Shown here in pieces: positions 5,293 to 12,079 of a DNA stretch of 13,738 bases (the first letter of the stretch is position 1; every line of letters begins with the position of its first letter). The notes under the pieces were generated by a model. It had not been told where the DNA came from, did not search any database, and worked only from the letters and a program-made list of their open reading frames with translations. A program made the translations under genes and the position numbers. Source of the DNA: Lachnospiraceae bacterium (GTDB lineage Bacteria > Bacillota > Clostridia > Lachnospirales > Anaerotignaceae); NCBI GenBank assembly GCA_028695945.1, contig JAQVIB010000025.1, positions 1 to 13,738 of the forward strand. The letters run 5' to 3'.

Positions 5293-7311
5293 CTACTTTT
5301 TAAGCTTGAATTTTTTTACCTCTTCTTCAAGAGCGGTTGCCTGTCCAGCAAGTTCCTCGCTTGCCGCCGCACTTTCTTCAGCTGTTGCGGCATTATTTTG
5401 CACAACAGATGCTATTTGGTCCAGACCAATTGTTATTTGAGAAATAGAAGCTGCCTGTTGGTTAGAGGCATTGGCAATTTTAGTTACATCCTCTACCACC
5501 TGCTTTGCATTATTCACAACTTCCTCAATTGCTTTTGCCGTCTCTTCTGCAATTTTGGTACCCTCTCTTACAGATTCTATTGTTTCTTGTATATGCAAAG
5601 TGCTTTCCTTTGCCGCCTGTGCGGATTTACCTGCAAGATTTCTAACCTCATCTGCAACAACTGCAAATCCTTTACCGCTTGCACCTGCCCTTGCAGCCTC
5701 CACCGCGGCATTTAATGCCAATATATTTGTTTGGAAAGCAATATCATCTATAACCTTAATAATTTTTCCTATTTCTTTTGATTTTCCTTCTATTTCCATA
5801 ATTGCTTTCATCATTTTTTCCATCTGCTGGTTGCTGTATACAAGCTGAGTTCCAACTTTAACAGAAATATCATTTGCTTTGTCAGCATTAGAGGCATTAT
5901 CTTTAACCTGTTGGGAAACGCCCTCAACAGATACAAGCAATTCCTCCAAAGCACTTGCCTGTTCAGTAGTTCCTTGAGATAGGGTTTGTGCCCCTGCCGA
6001 AACGTGACCAGCTCCAAGATTAACACTGTCAGCAGATATACTAATTGAAGCCAAGGTTTCACTAAGTTTAAAAATGATTCCACGCATAGCTGTGTCAACA
6101 CGCTGAAATTCCCCTATGTAGTCTGCTTTAGGTTCAATGTTAAAATTGCCATTTGCCATTTCCTCAAGCATCCTAGCTGTATCATCCACAACCTCCTTTG
6201 TGTTAATTGTCATATGCTGTATGCTCTTTGCAAGCCTACCCAATTCATCGTTAGATTTATAATCCATATATACATCAAAATTTCCCTTAGACATTTCATC
6301 AGCTGTGGATTCAGCAAGTTTAATAGGCATTGTTATACTGTGTATAAGCTTAATAACAATCACTGCTGCAACAATAAGTGCCGCTAATGAAATTGCCAAA
6401 CAAATAGCAATTGCTCTATAACCAGTTGCCATAAATTCGTCTGCATCAACACTTATGCCAATATACCAATCCGTACCTTCTATATTATGAAAAAAGCCTA
6501 ACTTATTATCGCCCGATATTGAGTAATACCCTCCAGCACTATTACCTTGAACAGCTTTTAAAATCAAATCTGCAAGAGGCTTCATTGCTGCGTTGGTTTT
6601 ACTATCTTCTAATACATTGTATTGTGTCAATACCATTTCCTGGTTTTGATGTGCAATTACAGTTCCATCGCCTGCAAATATGAATGCATACCCTGTATTA
6701 CCAATCTTAATTTTATTTGTAATTCCTGAGAGAAAAGCTCCATCTAACTCACAATATACAACGCCAATAACTGTTGTGCCATATAACCCCTTGTCCCAAA
6801 GAGGTGCCGCCAATTTCATTGTAGTTCCCTTCCCATCTTCTGTAGGTGTAGGGCAAACAATACATACGTTATCCGCCATGGCGTCCTTAAAAAACTCTTC
6901 TCCAGAAACATTATCTCCTCTTATGGTTTTTCCTGTTTTGTCTGCAACGTCCATATCTATAAGTCCATATTCTTCCACTTTGTTGTCTAAAAATTTCAGC
7001 TTTTCTTGCTTGGAAACATCAGGATTCATAAATTGCGAAATTGTTCCCGTTTCTGAAACAATCGTTCTACTGCGTAGCAATCTGTTTTCAACAACCAGTG
7101 CCGTTACTTTAGTTGTTTCTCTTAAAATCTCTTCTGTTGTATATTTTACACTTTCAATACTAAGTACAGAAAATACCGCCGACACTGTTCCAAGTGAAAA
7201 TATTAATATTGCCAGTACTGCTGCTAAAATCTTTGTTTTAATACTTTTCTGTCTTGTTCTTTTTACCTTTTCTTCAACATTTGCTTTTTTGCCTTCTTTT
7301 TTTAATCCCAT
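5293..7311 (-). CDS. Methyl-accepting chemotaxis protein with Cache sensor domain
   Basis: 672 residues from ATG 7311. A basic cytoplasmic start leads to TM1 (about 28-50), an extracellular Cache-type double sensor (about 55-295, with GNTGYAFIFAGDGTVIAHQN and GTDWYIGISVD), TM2 (about 299-323), HAMP (MPIKLAESTADEMSKGNFDV) and a second HAMP-like repeat (MLEEMANGNFNIEP). The long coiled-coil signalling domain has its hairpin tip at about 521-555 (IDDIAFQTNILALNAAVEAA). The tip binds CheA and CheW. The Glu/Gln and Ala-rich helices carry the likely methylation sites, and no CheR-tethering pentapeptide ends the protein. The ligand is unknown; the RxWY amino-acid motif of some dCache sensors was not seen. 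An upstream ATG at 7332 lacks a ribosome binding site, whereas GGCGGAG (7323-7317) lies 5 nt before ATG 7311. No terminator separates it from the trp T-box. Confidence 0.92.
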   Translation of the reverse strand: MGLKKEGKKANVEEKVKRTRQKSIKTKILAAVLAILIFSLGTVSAVFSVLSIESVKYTTEEILRETTKVTALVVENRLLRSRTIVSETGTISQFMNPDVSKQEKLKFLDNKVEEYGLIDMDVADKTGKTIRGDNVSGEEFFKDAMADNVCIVCPTPTEDGKGTTMKLAAPLWDKGLYGTTVIGVVYCELDGAFLSGITNKIKIGNTGYAFIFAGDGTVIAHQNQEMVLTQYNVLEDSKTNAAMKPLADLILKAVQGNSAGGYYSISGDNKLGFFHNIEGTDWYIGISVDADEFMATGYRAIAICLAISLAALIVAAVIVIKLIHSITMPIKLAESTADEMSKGNFDVYMDYKSNDELGRLAKSIQHMTINTKEVVDDTARMLEEMANGNFNIEPKADYIGEFQRVDTAMRGIIFKLSETLASISISADSVNLGAGHVSAGAQTLSQGTTEQASALEELLVSVEGVSQQVKDNASNADKANDISVKVGTQLVYSNQQMEKMMKAIMEIEGKSKEIGKIIKVIDDIAFQTNILALNAAVEAARAGASGKGFAVVADEVRNLAGKSAQAAKESTLHIQETIESVREGTKIAEETAKAIEEVVNNAKQVVEDVTKIANASNQQAASISQITIGLDQIASVVQNNAATAEESAAASEELAGQATALEEEVKKFKLKK

Positions 7312-7370
7312 ACTTTCTCCGCCTCTCGCCATTTTTGGATAATACGCTTATGCAATGAATTTAGAAGTAA

Positions 7371-7396
7371 TTATACGTATATTACAGTTTCCTTTA
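7371..7396 (-). promoter_or_regulatory. Candidate sigma-28-like (flagellar) promoter for the chemoreceptor
   Basis: On the minus strand TAAA (7396-7393), 15 bp, then CGTATAA (7377-7371). This resembles the TAAA-N15-GCCGATAA pattern of motility promoters, but the -10 half matches only in part. It lies about 60 bp upstream of the chemoreceptor start. No other motility gene is in the window to support it. Confidence 0.3.
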
Positions 7397-7491
7397 CGAC
7401 AGCTTCTTAGAATTAATATCAAATTTTGTCTTTTTAATCACCTTTCCCTTTTAAGCAAATGATTCCGTTATAAGTTTTGTCTATTTTTGCT

Positions 7492-7545
7492 CTAAACCCT
7501 CGGTTCCCCCAACCAAAGTTTTTTATAATTGCCTTTATTTCCCAT
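7492..7545 (-). CDS. Candidate 17-residue ORF (leader peptide or start of a broken small gene)
   Basis: ATG 7545 is preceded by GGGAGG (7558-7553) with 7 nt spacing, a better ribosome binding site than that of the chemoreceptor. A TGCTATAAT extended -10 element lies about 37 nt further upstream. The peptide reads MGNKGNYKKLWLGEPRV and stops at TAG 7494-7492. A second frame, entered by losing one base in the AAAAAA run near 7525, stays open to TAA at 7436-7434. It would give a Gly/Lys-rich protein of about 36 residues including FGWGNRGFRAKIDKTYNG. This could be a short peptide, a regulatory leader for the chemoreceptor, or a small gene with a one-base frameshift. No family is recognised, and it may not be expressed. 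Confidence 0.3.
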   Translation of the reverse strand: MGNKGNYKKLWLGEPRV

Positions 7546-7581
7546 TAATATGCCTCCCTTTTGGTATATTTGACCATATTC

Positions 7582-7587
7582 ATTATA
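7582..7587 (-). promoter_or_regulatory. Extended -10 promoter upstream of the small ORF and chemoreceptor
   Basis: The minus strand reads TGTGCTATAATG: a perfect TATAAT with TGn directly before it. No good -35 box lies at 16-18 bp, which is usual for extended -10 promoters. A transcript starting near 7575 would carry the candidate 17-codon ORF and a leader of about 260 nt before the chemoreceptor start. Confidence 0.5.
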
Positions 7588-7683
7588 GCACAACCAGTTA
7601 CCATAAATCGACGAAAATGTTAATTGCTCTCAAATTTTGGCACTATTCACAATAAGACAATAAATTTGTTACTTTCATATTTG

Positions 7684-7712
7684 TTGACATACCCATTTTA
7701 TGCTGATAATGT
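7684..7712 (+). promoter_or_regulatory. Promoter for the DUF4127 gene
   Basis: A perfect TTGACA (7684-7689) is followed either by TAATGT after 17 bp (7707-7712) or by GATAAT after 15 bp (7705-7710). The -35 is strong and the -10 is ambiguous. The start codon is about 40 bp downstream. Confidence 0.5.
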
Positions 7713-7751
7713 ATTATGTAAATATTTATAGTATAAAAAAGGATGTTTTAC

Positions 7752-9611
7752 ATGAAAAAATTATTCACAAAAATACTAGCTTCATTTGCCTTTTCTATTG
7801 TCTATTCCTCTTATGCAATGGCATCTACAATAATCACTGCACCCTTAGACAGCAGACCAATCAGCACAAAATACCTTAGTAACCTTACGGCTTTGTCTGG
7901 CGACAGCCTTATTATTGCCGCAGAAAATAATTTGGACTACTTTGCTTCCGACAACAGTGTAAACCGTTTTGCCGACAGTGAAAAGGTTCAGGCTGACCTG
8001 CTTCACCTTGCCAAAAGCAATAATAATACGGATACCACATTTATAATTAATACCTCTTCTGCCCTTACAGGCGGTCTTGTAGGCAGCCGATGTGGCGATA
8101 ATTACACAAACATTGAAGATGGTCTTGGTAACCTGTTCAACATAACAAGTAGGTACTCTAACCCAACCTATTATGTTCACTTGGTTATGCCACGAAATTT
8201 ACCCGAAAGTAGAGGCAACAAAATTTGGCCTGATGATACTAATGTAAAAGGACTTGGATATTATTATCTTCAACACAACCCAAATTGTGAACAAACACAA
8301 ATAATAAATGAACGTTATAGCAATGTTTCGCCATCGCAGGCACTTATGGAATGGGGCTATGTTGAAGGTAAGAAAACAGAACTTGGCTTGGACGCTCTTT
8401 CACCTTGGGAAAAGGAATATTTAGAATATTTCACACAAAACTATTGTTCCTCTGAAATTTATGCAAAGTACACCGAAAAATACGTTCAGCCATTTAAGTC
8501 AACGGCTGAAATATTTAGAAACCTTGTTAGATGGCAGAAAATGGGCACTGTAGACGAAATTATTATTGGTAACGATGATTCACAGCTGCCTTCCTCTGTT
8601 TCCTATTTATATAGCAACACAGACAGCAGTAATTGGATACAGCTTGAAGACGGTTCGCCTATTAAATACAGCTTTGCACGCACCTATTTAAAGGGTTCTG
8701 CCGACAGCATTTATTACTATATTGATAAAGCTTACGGCTATGGTGAAAAGGATTTAAGCCTAAAGGGAAATAGCCAAAAAGTTAATTTCTTGTTCGGTCT
8801 GGATGAAATTCCACAAATGATTTATGCAAGAGATTTGGCAAAACGCCAAAAACTTTCTGCTGATATAAATGTTGTGAACTACATAAACAGTGAAACAGTT
8901 GAAAGCTATGATGTTCTAAACCCTAGTCAACTACTTGGAAACAGCTTGAATTACCTTAATGCAAGCAAGAATAAAACTCAGCAAAAGACTGATATGTATG
9001 TTTTCAACTACGAAGGTAATGTTGAAGAGAAAACCCAAAGTGCAATTAATGCAATGACCCAAAGCCTGAAAAGCGGTAAAAACGTAGGCTTAATAGAATT
9101 GTACACTTACGATATTATAAATGCAGGCAATAACAATCTTTTTAAACGTCTAATGCAGAATAGTCCTAATGATGAGGAAATATCCATAACACAGCTTTCC
9201 GCCTTTAGTGCATGGAACACAAATGCCAATGCAATAGGCTTAGGCTTGGCACATGCACAGGTCTACAGCATTGCCAAAGAAAGTAATGCTTCTGAAAAAG
9301 CTTTTGTTGAAGGTCAAATTAGAATCCTTGGTCAGCATATATTAGAGGACGGTGTGTACTTCGGACAAGTTCGAAATCAACTAACAAGAGAAAAATATAA
9401 CCCTTTAAAGCATACCCAAGCTAATAATAAAAAAAGCCTGAATGACGCACTTTCAGCAAATTTACTTATGGAAAAATTCAGGGAAACAGAATATTCTGTA
9501 AATGGCAATAATTATGCTGTAGATGAGTGTTCACTTGTTGAATATGGCTTTCCATGGGATAGACTTTTTGACTGTTATATAGATGTTAAGGCAACAGTCT
9601 CAAAGAATTAA
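7752..9611 (+). CDS. Secreted DUF4127-family protein
   Basis: 619 residues from ATG 7752, chosen because AAAAGGA (7737-7743) lies 8 nt before it. The in-frame ATG at 7743 overlaps that site. An N-terminal signal peptide (KK start, hydrophobic 8-20, AMA cleavage near 24) sends it out of the cell. Blocks typical of DUF4127 follow in order: APLDSRP (30-36), TGGLVGSR (106-113), VMPRN (145-149), IGNDDS (272-277), FGLDE (348-352) and NTNANAIGLGLAHA (late in the protein). They correspond to the family's PLDxRP, GGLxxSR, MR, DD, GxDE and NTxGN blocks. The conserved Asp, Arg and Asp-Asp residues suggest an enzyme active site, but I know of no established reaction. The sequence is divergent from the family pattern I recall. 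It has its own promoter, and a lipoprotein gene follows after 20 bp. Family call is good, function open. Confidence 0.75.
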   Translation: MKKLFTKILASFAFSIVYSSYAMASTIITAPLDSRPISTKYLSNLTALSGDSLIIAAENNLDYFASDNSVNRFADSEKVQADLLHLAKSNNNTDTTFIINTSSALTGGLVGSRCGDNYTNIEDGLGNLFNITSRYSNPTYYVHLVMPRNLPESRGNKIWPDDTNVKGLGYYYLQHNPNCEQTQIINERYSNVSPSQALMEWGYVEGKKTELGLDALSPWEKEYLEYFTQNYCSSEIYAKYTEKYVQPFKSTAEIFRNLVRWQKMGTVDEIIIGNDDSQLPSSVSYLYSNTDSSNWIQLEDGSPIKYSFARTYLKGSADSIYYYIDKAYGYGEKDLSLKGNSQKVNFLFGLDEIPQMIYARDLAKRQKLSADINVVNYINSETVESYDVLNPSQLLGNSLNYLNASKNKTQQKTDMYVFNYEGNVEEKTQSAINAMTQSLKSGKNVGLIELYTYDIINAGNNNLFKRLMQNSPNDEEISITQLSAFSAWNTNANAIGLGLAHAQVYSIAKESNASEKAFVEGQIRILGQHILEDGVYFGQVRNQLTREKYNPLKHTQANNKKSLNDALSANLLMEKFRETEYSVNGNNYAVDECSLVEYGFPWDRLFDCYIDVKATVSKN

Positions 9612-9631
9612 ACTAATGATGAGGTGTTAAT

Positions 9632-10222
9632 ATGAAGAAAAAAGCATGTACTTTAGGACTAATTTTAAGTTTGCTGACTATTATAACTGGATGTGAAAAT
9701 ACAGCTAATTCCAAATCTAAAGATTTAGAAATGGCCCAATTACAAGAACAAATAACTAGTGATGAAAATGAAATTTCCCAACTAAAAGAAGAAAATGAGA
9801 ACTACAAAAAGTATGTCGGCTCTTCAATTAAGTTTTTAGATGAAAATGAAATAAAAGAATTAGCAAAGAGTTGCTGGAGCTATGAAATTAGCATTGACGA
9901 CACCACTATAAATTCTAACGATGTGTATAAAACAGATAAAAGCAACTTTGAAATTACTTTTTCAGAAAAAATGAATCCTATTCCATCTATGGAACAAGAA
10001 CTTTTTGACAGCGGTGCAATCAGTGGAAATTTCTATGACCATTTAACTTTTAAAGTTATTCAGCCTACCAAAACCTACATAGCCGATGGCACTGTGGTTC
10101 AAGGTATGCATTATGAATTTGAAAATGTTCCAAAAGGCAGTGTTATAAAAATTCAAGTAACAGATGAACTTAAAGAAAGACTCAATTTAGAGGAAAACGT
10201 TGTAAGCATTGAGGTGAATTAA
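9632..10222 (+). CDS. Predicted lipoprotein with N-terminal coiled coil, function unknown
   Basis: 196 residues. The N-terminus is a lipoprotein signal peptide (MKKKACTLGLILSLLTIITG, lipobox ITGC, Cys21 lipidated), so the protein should be anchored on the outer face of the membrane. Residues about 32-60 are rich in E, K, Q and L with heptad spacing (LEMAQLQEQITSDENEISQL), which suggests a short coiled coil. The C-terminal 120 residues are a compact, mostly beta-like domain containing ITFSEKMNPIPSMEQE and IADGTVVQGMHYEFENVPKG. I do not recognise its family. ATG 9632 follows GATGAGGTG at a suitable distance and comes 20 bp after the DUF4127 stop, so the two are probably co-transcribed and may act together on the cell surface. 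That partnership is inferred from spacing only. Confidence 0.7.
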   Translation: MKKKACTLGLILSLLTIITGCENTANSKSKDLEMAQLQEQITSDENEISQLKEENENYKKYVGSSIKFLDENEIKELAKSCWSYEISIDDTTINSNDVYKTDKSNFEITFSEKMNPIPSMEQELFDSGAISGNFYDHLTFKVIQPTKTYIADGTVVQGMHYEFENVPKGSVIKIQVTDELKERLNLEENVVSIEVN

Positions 10223-10264
10223 TTATATTACTATAAAATTTATTTACAAAGGAGTGTTTTCAAA

Positions 10265-10474
10265 ATGAAATGTCCTTACTGTAATGAAGAAATGGAACTA
10301 GGGTATTTGCAAAGTTCTCATAGTATGTTTTGGAGCGATAAAAAGCATAAACATATGTTTAGACCAAATACAAAAAATGGAGAGATAGCTATACCAATTG
10401 ACCTTTGGGGTAGCTATGTGGAAACATACCTTTGCAGAAAATGCAATGTAATGATTTCCCCTTTAAATAAATAA
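10265..10474 (+). CDS. Small zinc-ribbon protein (PF20097-like)
   Basis: 69 residues with a four-cysteine zinc-binding pattern: CPYC (C3, C6) at the start and CRKC (C57, C60) near the end. Between them lies the conserved-looking stretch MELGYLQSSHSMFWSDKKHK and a GSYVETYLCRKC end. This matches the short clostridial proteins that begin MKCPYCGKEMEKGYLQ and are listed under PF20097; that link is from memory. The role is unknown; it has no membrane segment and is probably cytoplasmic. A clear AAAGGAGTG lies 7-8 nt before the ATG. It starts 42 bp after the lipoprotein gene with no terminator between, and the hairpin at 10503-10526 ends the transcript. Whether it belongs functionally with the two secreted proteins is uncertain. 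Confidence 0.75.
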   Translation: MKCPYCNEEMELGYLQSSHSMFWSDKKHKHMFRPNTKNGEIAIPIDLWGSYVETYLCRKCNVMISPLNK

Positions 10475-10502
10475 GCCTGATCTAGTAGAATAGACAACCA
10501 AA

Positions 10503-10526
10503 AAAACCGCATGAATATGCGGTTTT
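10503..10526. terminator. Bidirectional Rho-independent terminator (zinc-ribbon gene and liv operon)
   Basis: Perfect 10-bp stem AAAACCGCAT (10503-10512) with ATGCGGTTTT (10517-10526) and loop GAAT. It is preceded by more A and followed by TTTTAATT. Read on the minus strand it ends in an unbroken T-run of at least seven, so it should terminate livF transcripts strongly as well as those of the plus-strand operon. Confidence 0.88.
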
Positions 10527-10542
10527 AATTAAAGTTTTTGGT

Positions 10543-10584
10543 CTCGCTTTTTTCAAAAAGCGAGTGGGTTTGGGCAACGCCCAA
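10543..10584. repeat. Two further perfect hairpins downstream of livF
   Basis: The first has 10-bp arms, CTCGCTTTTT (10543-10552) and AAAAAGCGAG (10555-10564), with a 2-nt gap. The second has 6-bp arms, TTGGGC (10570-10575) and GCCCAA (10579-10584), with loop AAC, and is followed on the plus strand by GGTTTTCTCTTTTT. They resemble the compact hairpins found after trpZ near 2014-2183. Confidence 0.6.
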
Positions 10585-10596
10585 GGTTTTCTCTTT

Positions 10597-11307
10597 TTAT
10601 TCACTTAAATATGCTTTTTTAACAGAATCATTGTTCATCAGCTCTTTTGCGTCTCCGCTTAGGGCAATATTTCCCGTTTCTAAAACGTATGCTCTGTTGG
10701 AAATAGAAAGTGCCTTTTTAGCATTCTGCTCAACCAAAAGTACTGTTGTACCGTCTGCACTTATCTTTTCTATAATATCGAAAATTTCTTTTACAAAAAT
10801 TGGTGAAAGACCCATAGAAGGCTCGTCTAACAAAATAAGCTTAGGGTGACTCATTAAGGCACGCCCCATGGCAAGCATTTGCTGTTCACCGCCTGAAAGA
10901 GTTCCAGCGTGCTGATGCTTTCTCTCCTCAAGCCTTGGAAATCTCTCGTAAACCATTTTAAGGGTATCCTCTATTTCCTTTTTGTCAGTTCTTGTGTACG
11001 CACCCATTTTCAAATTCTGAATAACGCTAAGCTGTGAAAATACTCGTCTGCCCTCTGGAACATGGGCAATACCCATAGGCACAAGCTTATGCCCTGGCAT
11101 TTTTGTTATGTCTGTTCCGTTGTAGGAAATACTTCCGCTTTTAGATGGAACAAGCCCAGTAACTGTATGAAGGATTGTAGTTTTTCCTGCACCGTTCGCA
11201 CCTATAAGAGCAATTACCTCGCCCTCATTTACTTCAAAGGAAATCCCCTTTATGGCACGGATAACGCCATAATATACTTCTAAGTCTTTTACTTCAAGTA
11301 ATGCCAT
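10597..11307 (-). CDS. livF: Branched-chain amino acid ABC transporter, ATP-binding protein LivF
   Basis: 236 residues, the usual LivF length. Walker A is GANGAGKT (36-43), the signature LSGGEQQ (137-143) and Walker B LILLDEP (157-163). The block AHVPEGRRVFSQLSVIQNL (81-99) and the LLVEQNAKKAL segment at the H-loop are hallmarks of LivF; a glutamine in place of the H-loop histidine is normal in this family. It pairs with LivG on the cytoplasmic side to power uptake of leucine, isoleucine and valine. ATG 11307 follows AGGAGG with 8 nt spacing, and that site overlaps the livG stop codon, 11 bp upstream. It is the last gene of the operon, closed by the terminator at 10503-10526. Individual members can import other amino acids or amides, so substrate is by family. 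Confidence 0.92.
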   Translation of the reverse strand: MALLEVKDLEVYYGVIRAIKGISFEVNEGEVIALIGANGAGKTTILHTVTGLVPSKSGSISYNGTDITKMPGHKLVPMGIAHVPEGRRVFSQLSVIQNLKMGAYTRTDKKEIEDTLKMVYERFPRLEERKHQHAGTLSGGEQQMLAMGRALMSHPKLILLDEPSMGLSPIFVKEIFDIIEKISADGTTVLLVEQNAKKALSISNRAYVLETGNIALSGDAKELMNNDSVKKAYLSE

Positions 11308-11318
11308 AAGTTTGCCTC

Positions 11319-12077
11319 CTAATCTCCAAGATATGCCGATATAACCTGTGGGTTGTTCAAAACTTCGGTAGTTTTGCCCTGTGCAAGCACATGCCCGAAG
11401 TTAAGCACCGTAAGCTTTTCGCAAATGCCAGAAACCAGTTTCATATCATGCTCTATAAGAAGTATTGTCATTCCGAATTTATCCCTTACAAAACGTATAG
11501 TTTCCATTAATTCCGCTGTTTCGTTAGGGTTCATACCTGCGGCAGGCTCATCCAAAAGCAAAAGCATAGGGTTTGTGGATAATGCTCTGGCTATTTCCAG
11601 CTTTCTTTGCTTGCCGTAAGGCAAATTGGACGCCTTAAAATTGTTTTCGCCATCAAGACCAAAAACCTTTAAAAGCTCCATGGCACGCTTGTTCATTTCC
11701 TTTTCCACTTTGTAGTAACGTGGCATACGAAAAATCCCTTCAATGGTTGAATATTTGTAGTTGTTGTGTAAACCAACCTTTACGTTGTCCAGTACAGATA
11801 AATTTTTAAACAGACGGATATTCTGAAAAGTTCTGGCAACCCCAGCTTGATTGATGTCAATGGTACGCTTGCCTGTAATATCTTTTCCATTTAGAGAAAT
11901 ACTTCCAGAATCCGGCTTATAAACTCCTGTAAGCAAATTAAATGTAGTAGTTTTGCCAGCCCCGTTGGGACCAATAAGTCCGTACAGTTCGCCTTTTTCA
12001 ATGGTTATATTAAAACGGTCAACTGCCTTTAAGCCTCCAAAGGAAATGTTTAAATCTTTAACTTCTAACATAGCCAT
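11319..12077 (-). CDS. livG: Branched-chain amino acid ABC transporter, ATP-binding protein LivG
   Basis: 252 residues. Walker A is GPNGAGKT (36-43). The ARTFQNIRLFKNLSVLDNV block (81-99) carries the Q-loop (Q85). The signature is the LivG variant LPYGKQRKLEIARAL (152-166), with Tyr-Gly in place of Ser-Gly-Gly. Walker B is LLLLDEPAAGMNP (172-184) and the H-loop histidine is H210 in IEHDM. It forms the ATPase pair with LivF under the LivH/LivM membrane channel. ATG 12077 is two bases after the livM stop. AAGGGG lies about 10 nt ahead of it, a slightly long spacing; an internal ATG six bases later is too far from that site. Tight packing with livM and livF indicates one transcript. Confidence 0.93.
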   Translation of the reverse strand: MAMLEVKDLNISFGGLKAVDRFNITIEKGELYGLIGPNGAGKTTTFNLLTGVYKPDSGSISLNGKDITGKRTIDINQAGVARTFQNIRLFKNLSVLDNVKVGLHNNYKYSTIEGIFRMPRYYKVEKEMNKRAMELLKVFGLDGENNFKASNLPYGKQRKLEIARALSTNPMLLLLDEPAAGMNPNETAELMETIRFVRDKFGMTILLIEHDMKLVSGICEKLTVLNFGHVLAQGKTTEVLNNPQVISAYLGD

Positions 12078-12079
12078 GG

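Larger units (their letters stand above)
7312..7751. other. 440-bp divergent intergenic region between the chemoreceptor and the DUF4127 gene
   Basis: This gap holds start-proximal signals for both flanking genes. On the minus strand there is an extended -10 promoter (7582-7587), a candidate 17-codon ORF (7545-7492) and a sigma-28-like site nearer the gene. On the plus strand there is a TTGACA promoter. I compared the minus-strand leader by eye with cyclic-di-GMP, glycine, preQ1, fluoride and T-box leaders and recognised none of them. A GGTT-GGGGG-AACC hairpin lies near 7502-7514. Confidence 0.6.

Noticed and set aside
5811..6101. Open frame of 96 codons on the minus strand inside the chemoreceptor gene, possible sign of a frameshift
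   Set aside because: The chemoreceptor frame is continuous through this region with intact HAMP and signalling helices, so this is only an alternate-frame shadow.
6680..7342. 220-codon open frame antisense to the chemoreceptor
   Set aside because: Ser/Thr/Pro-rich antisense shadow of codon-biased coding sequence, with no start signals.
7312..7590. Cyclic-di-GMP or other known riboswitch upstream of the chemoreceptor
   Set aside because: Such leaders are common before clostridial motility genes, but none of the conserved core motifs was found by eye.
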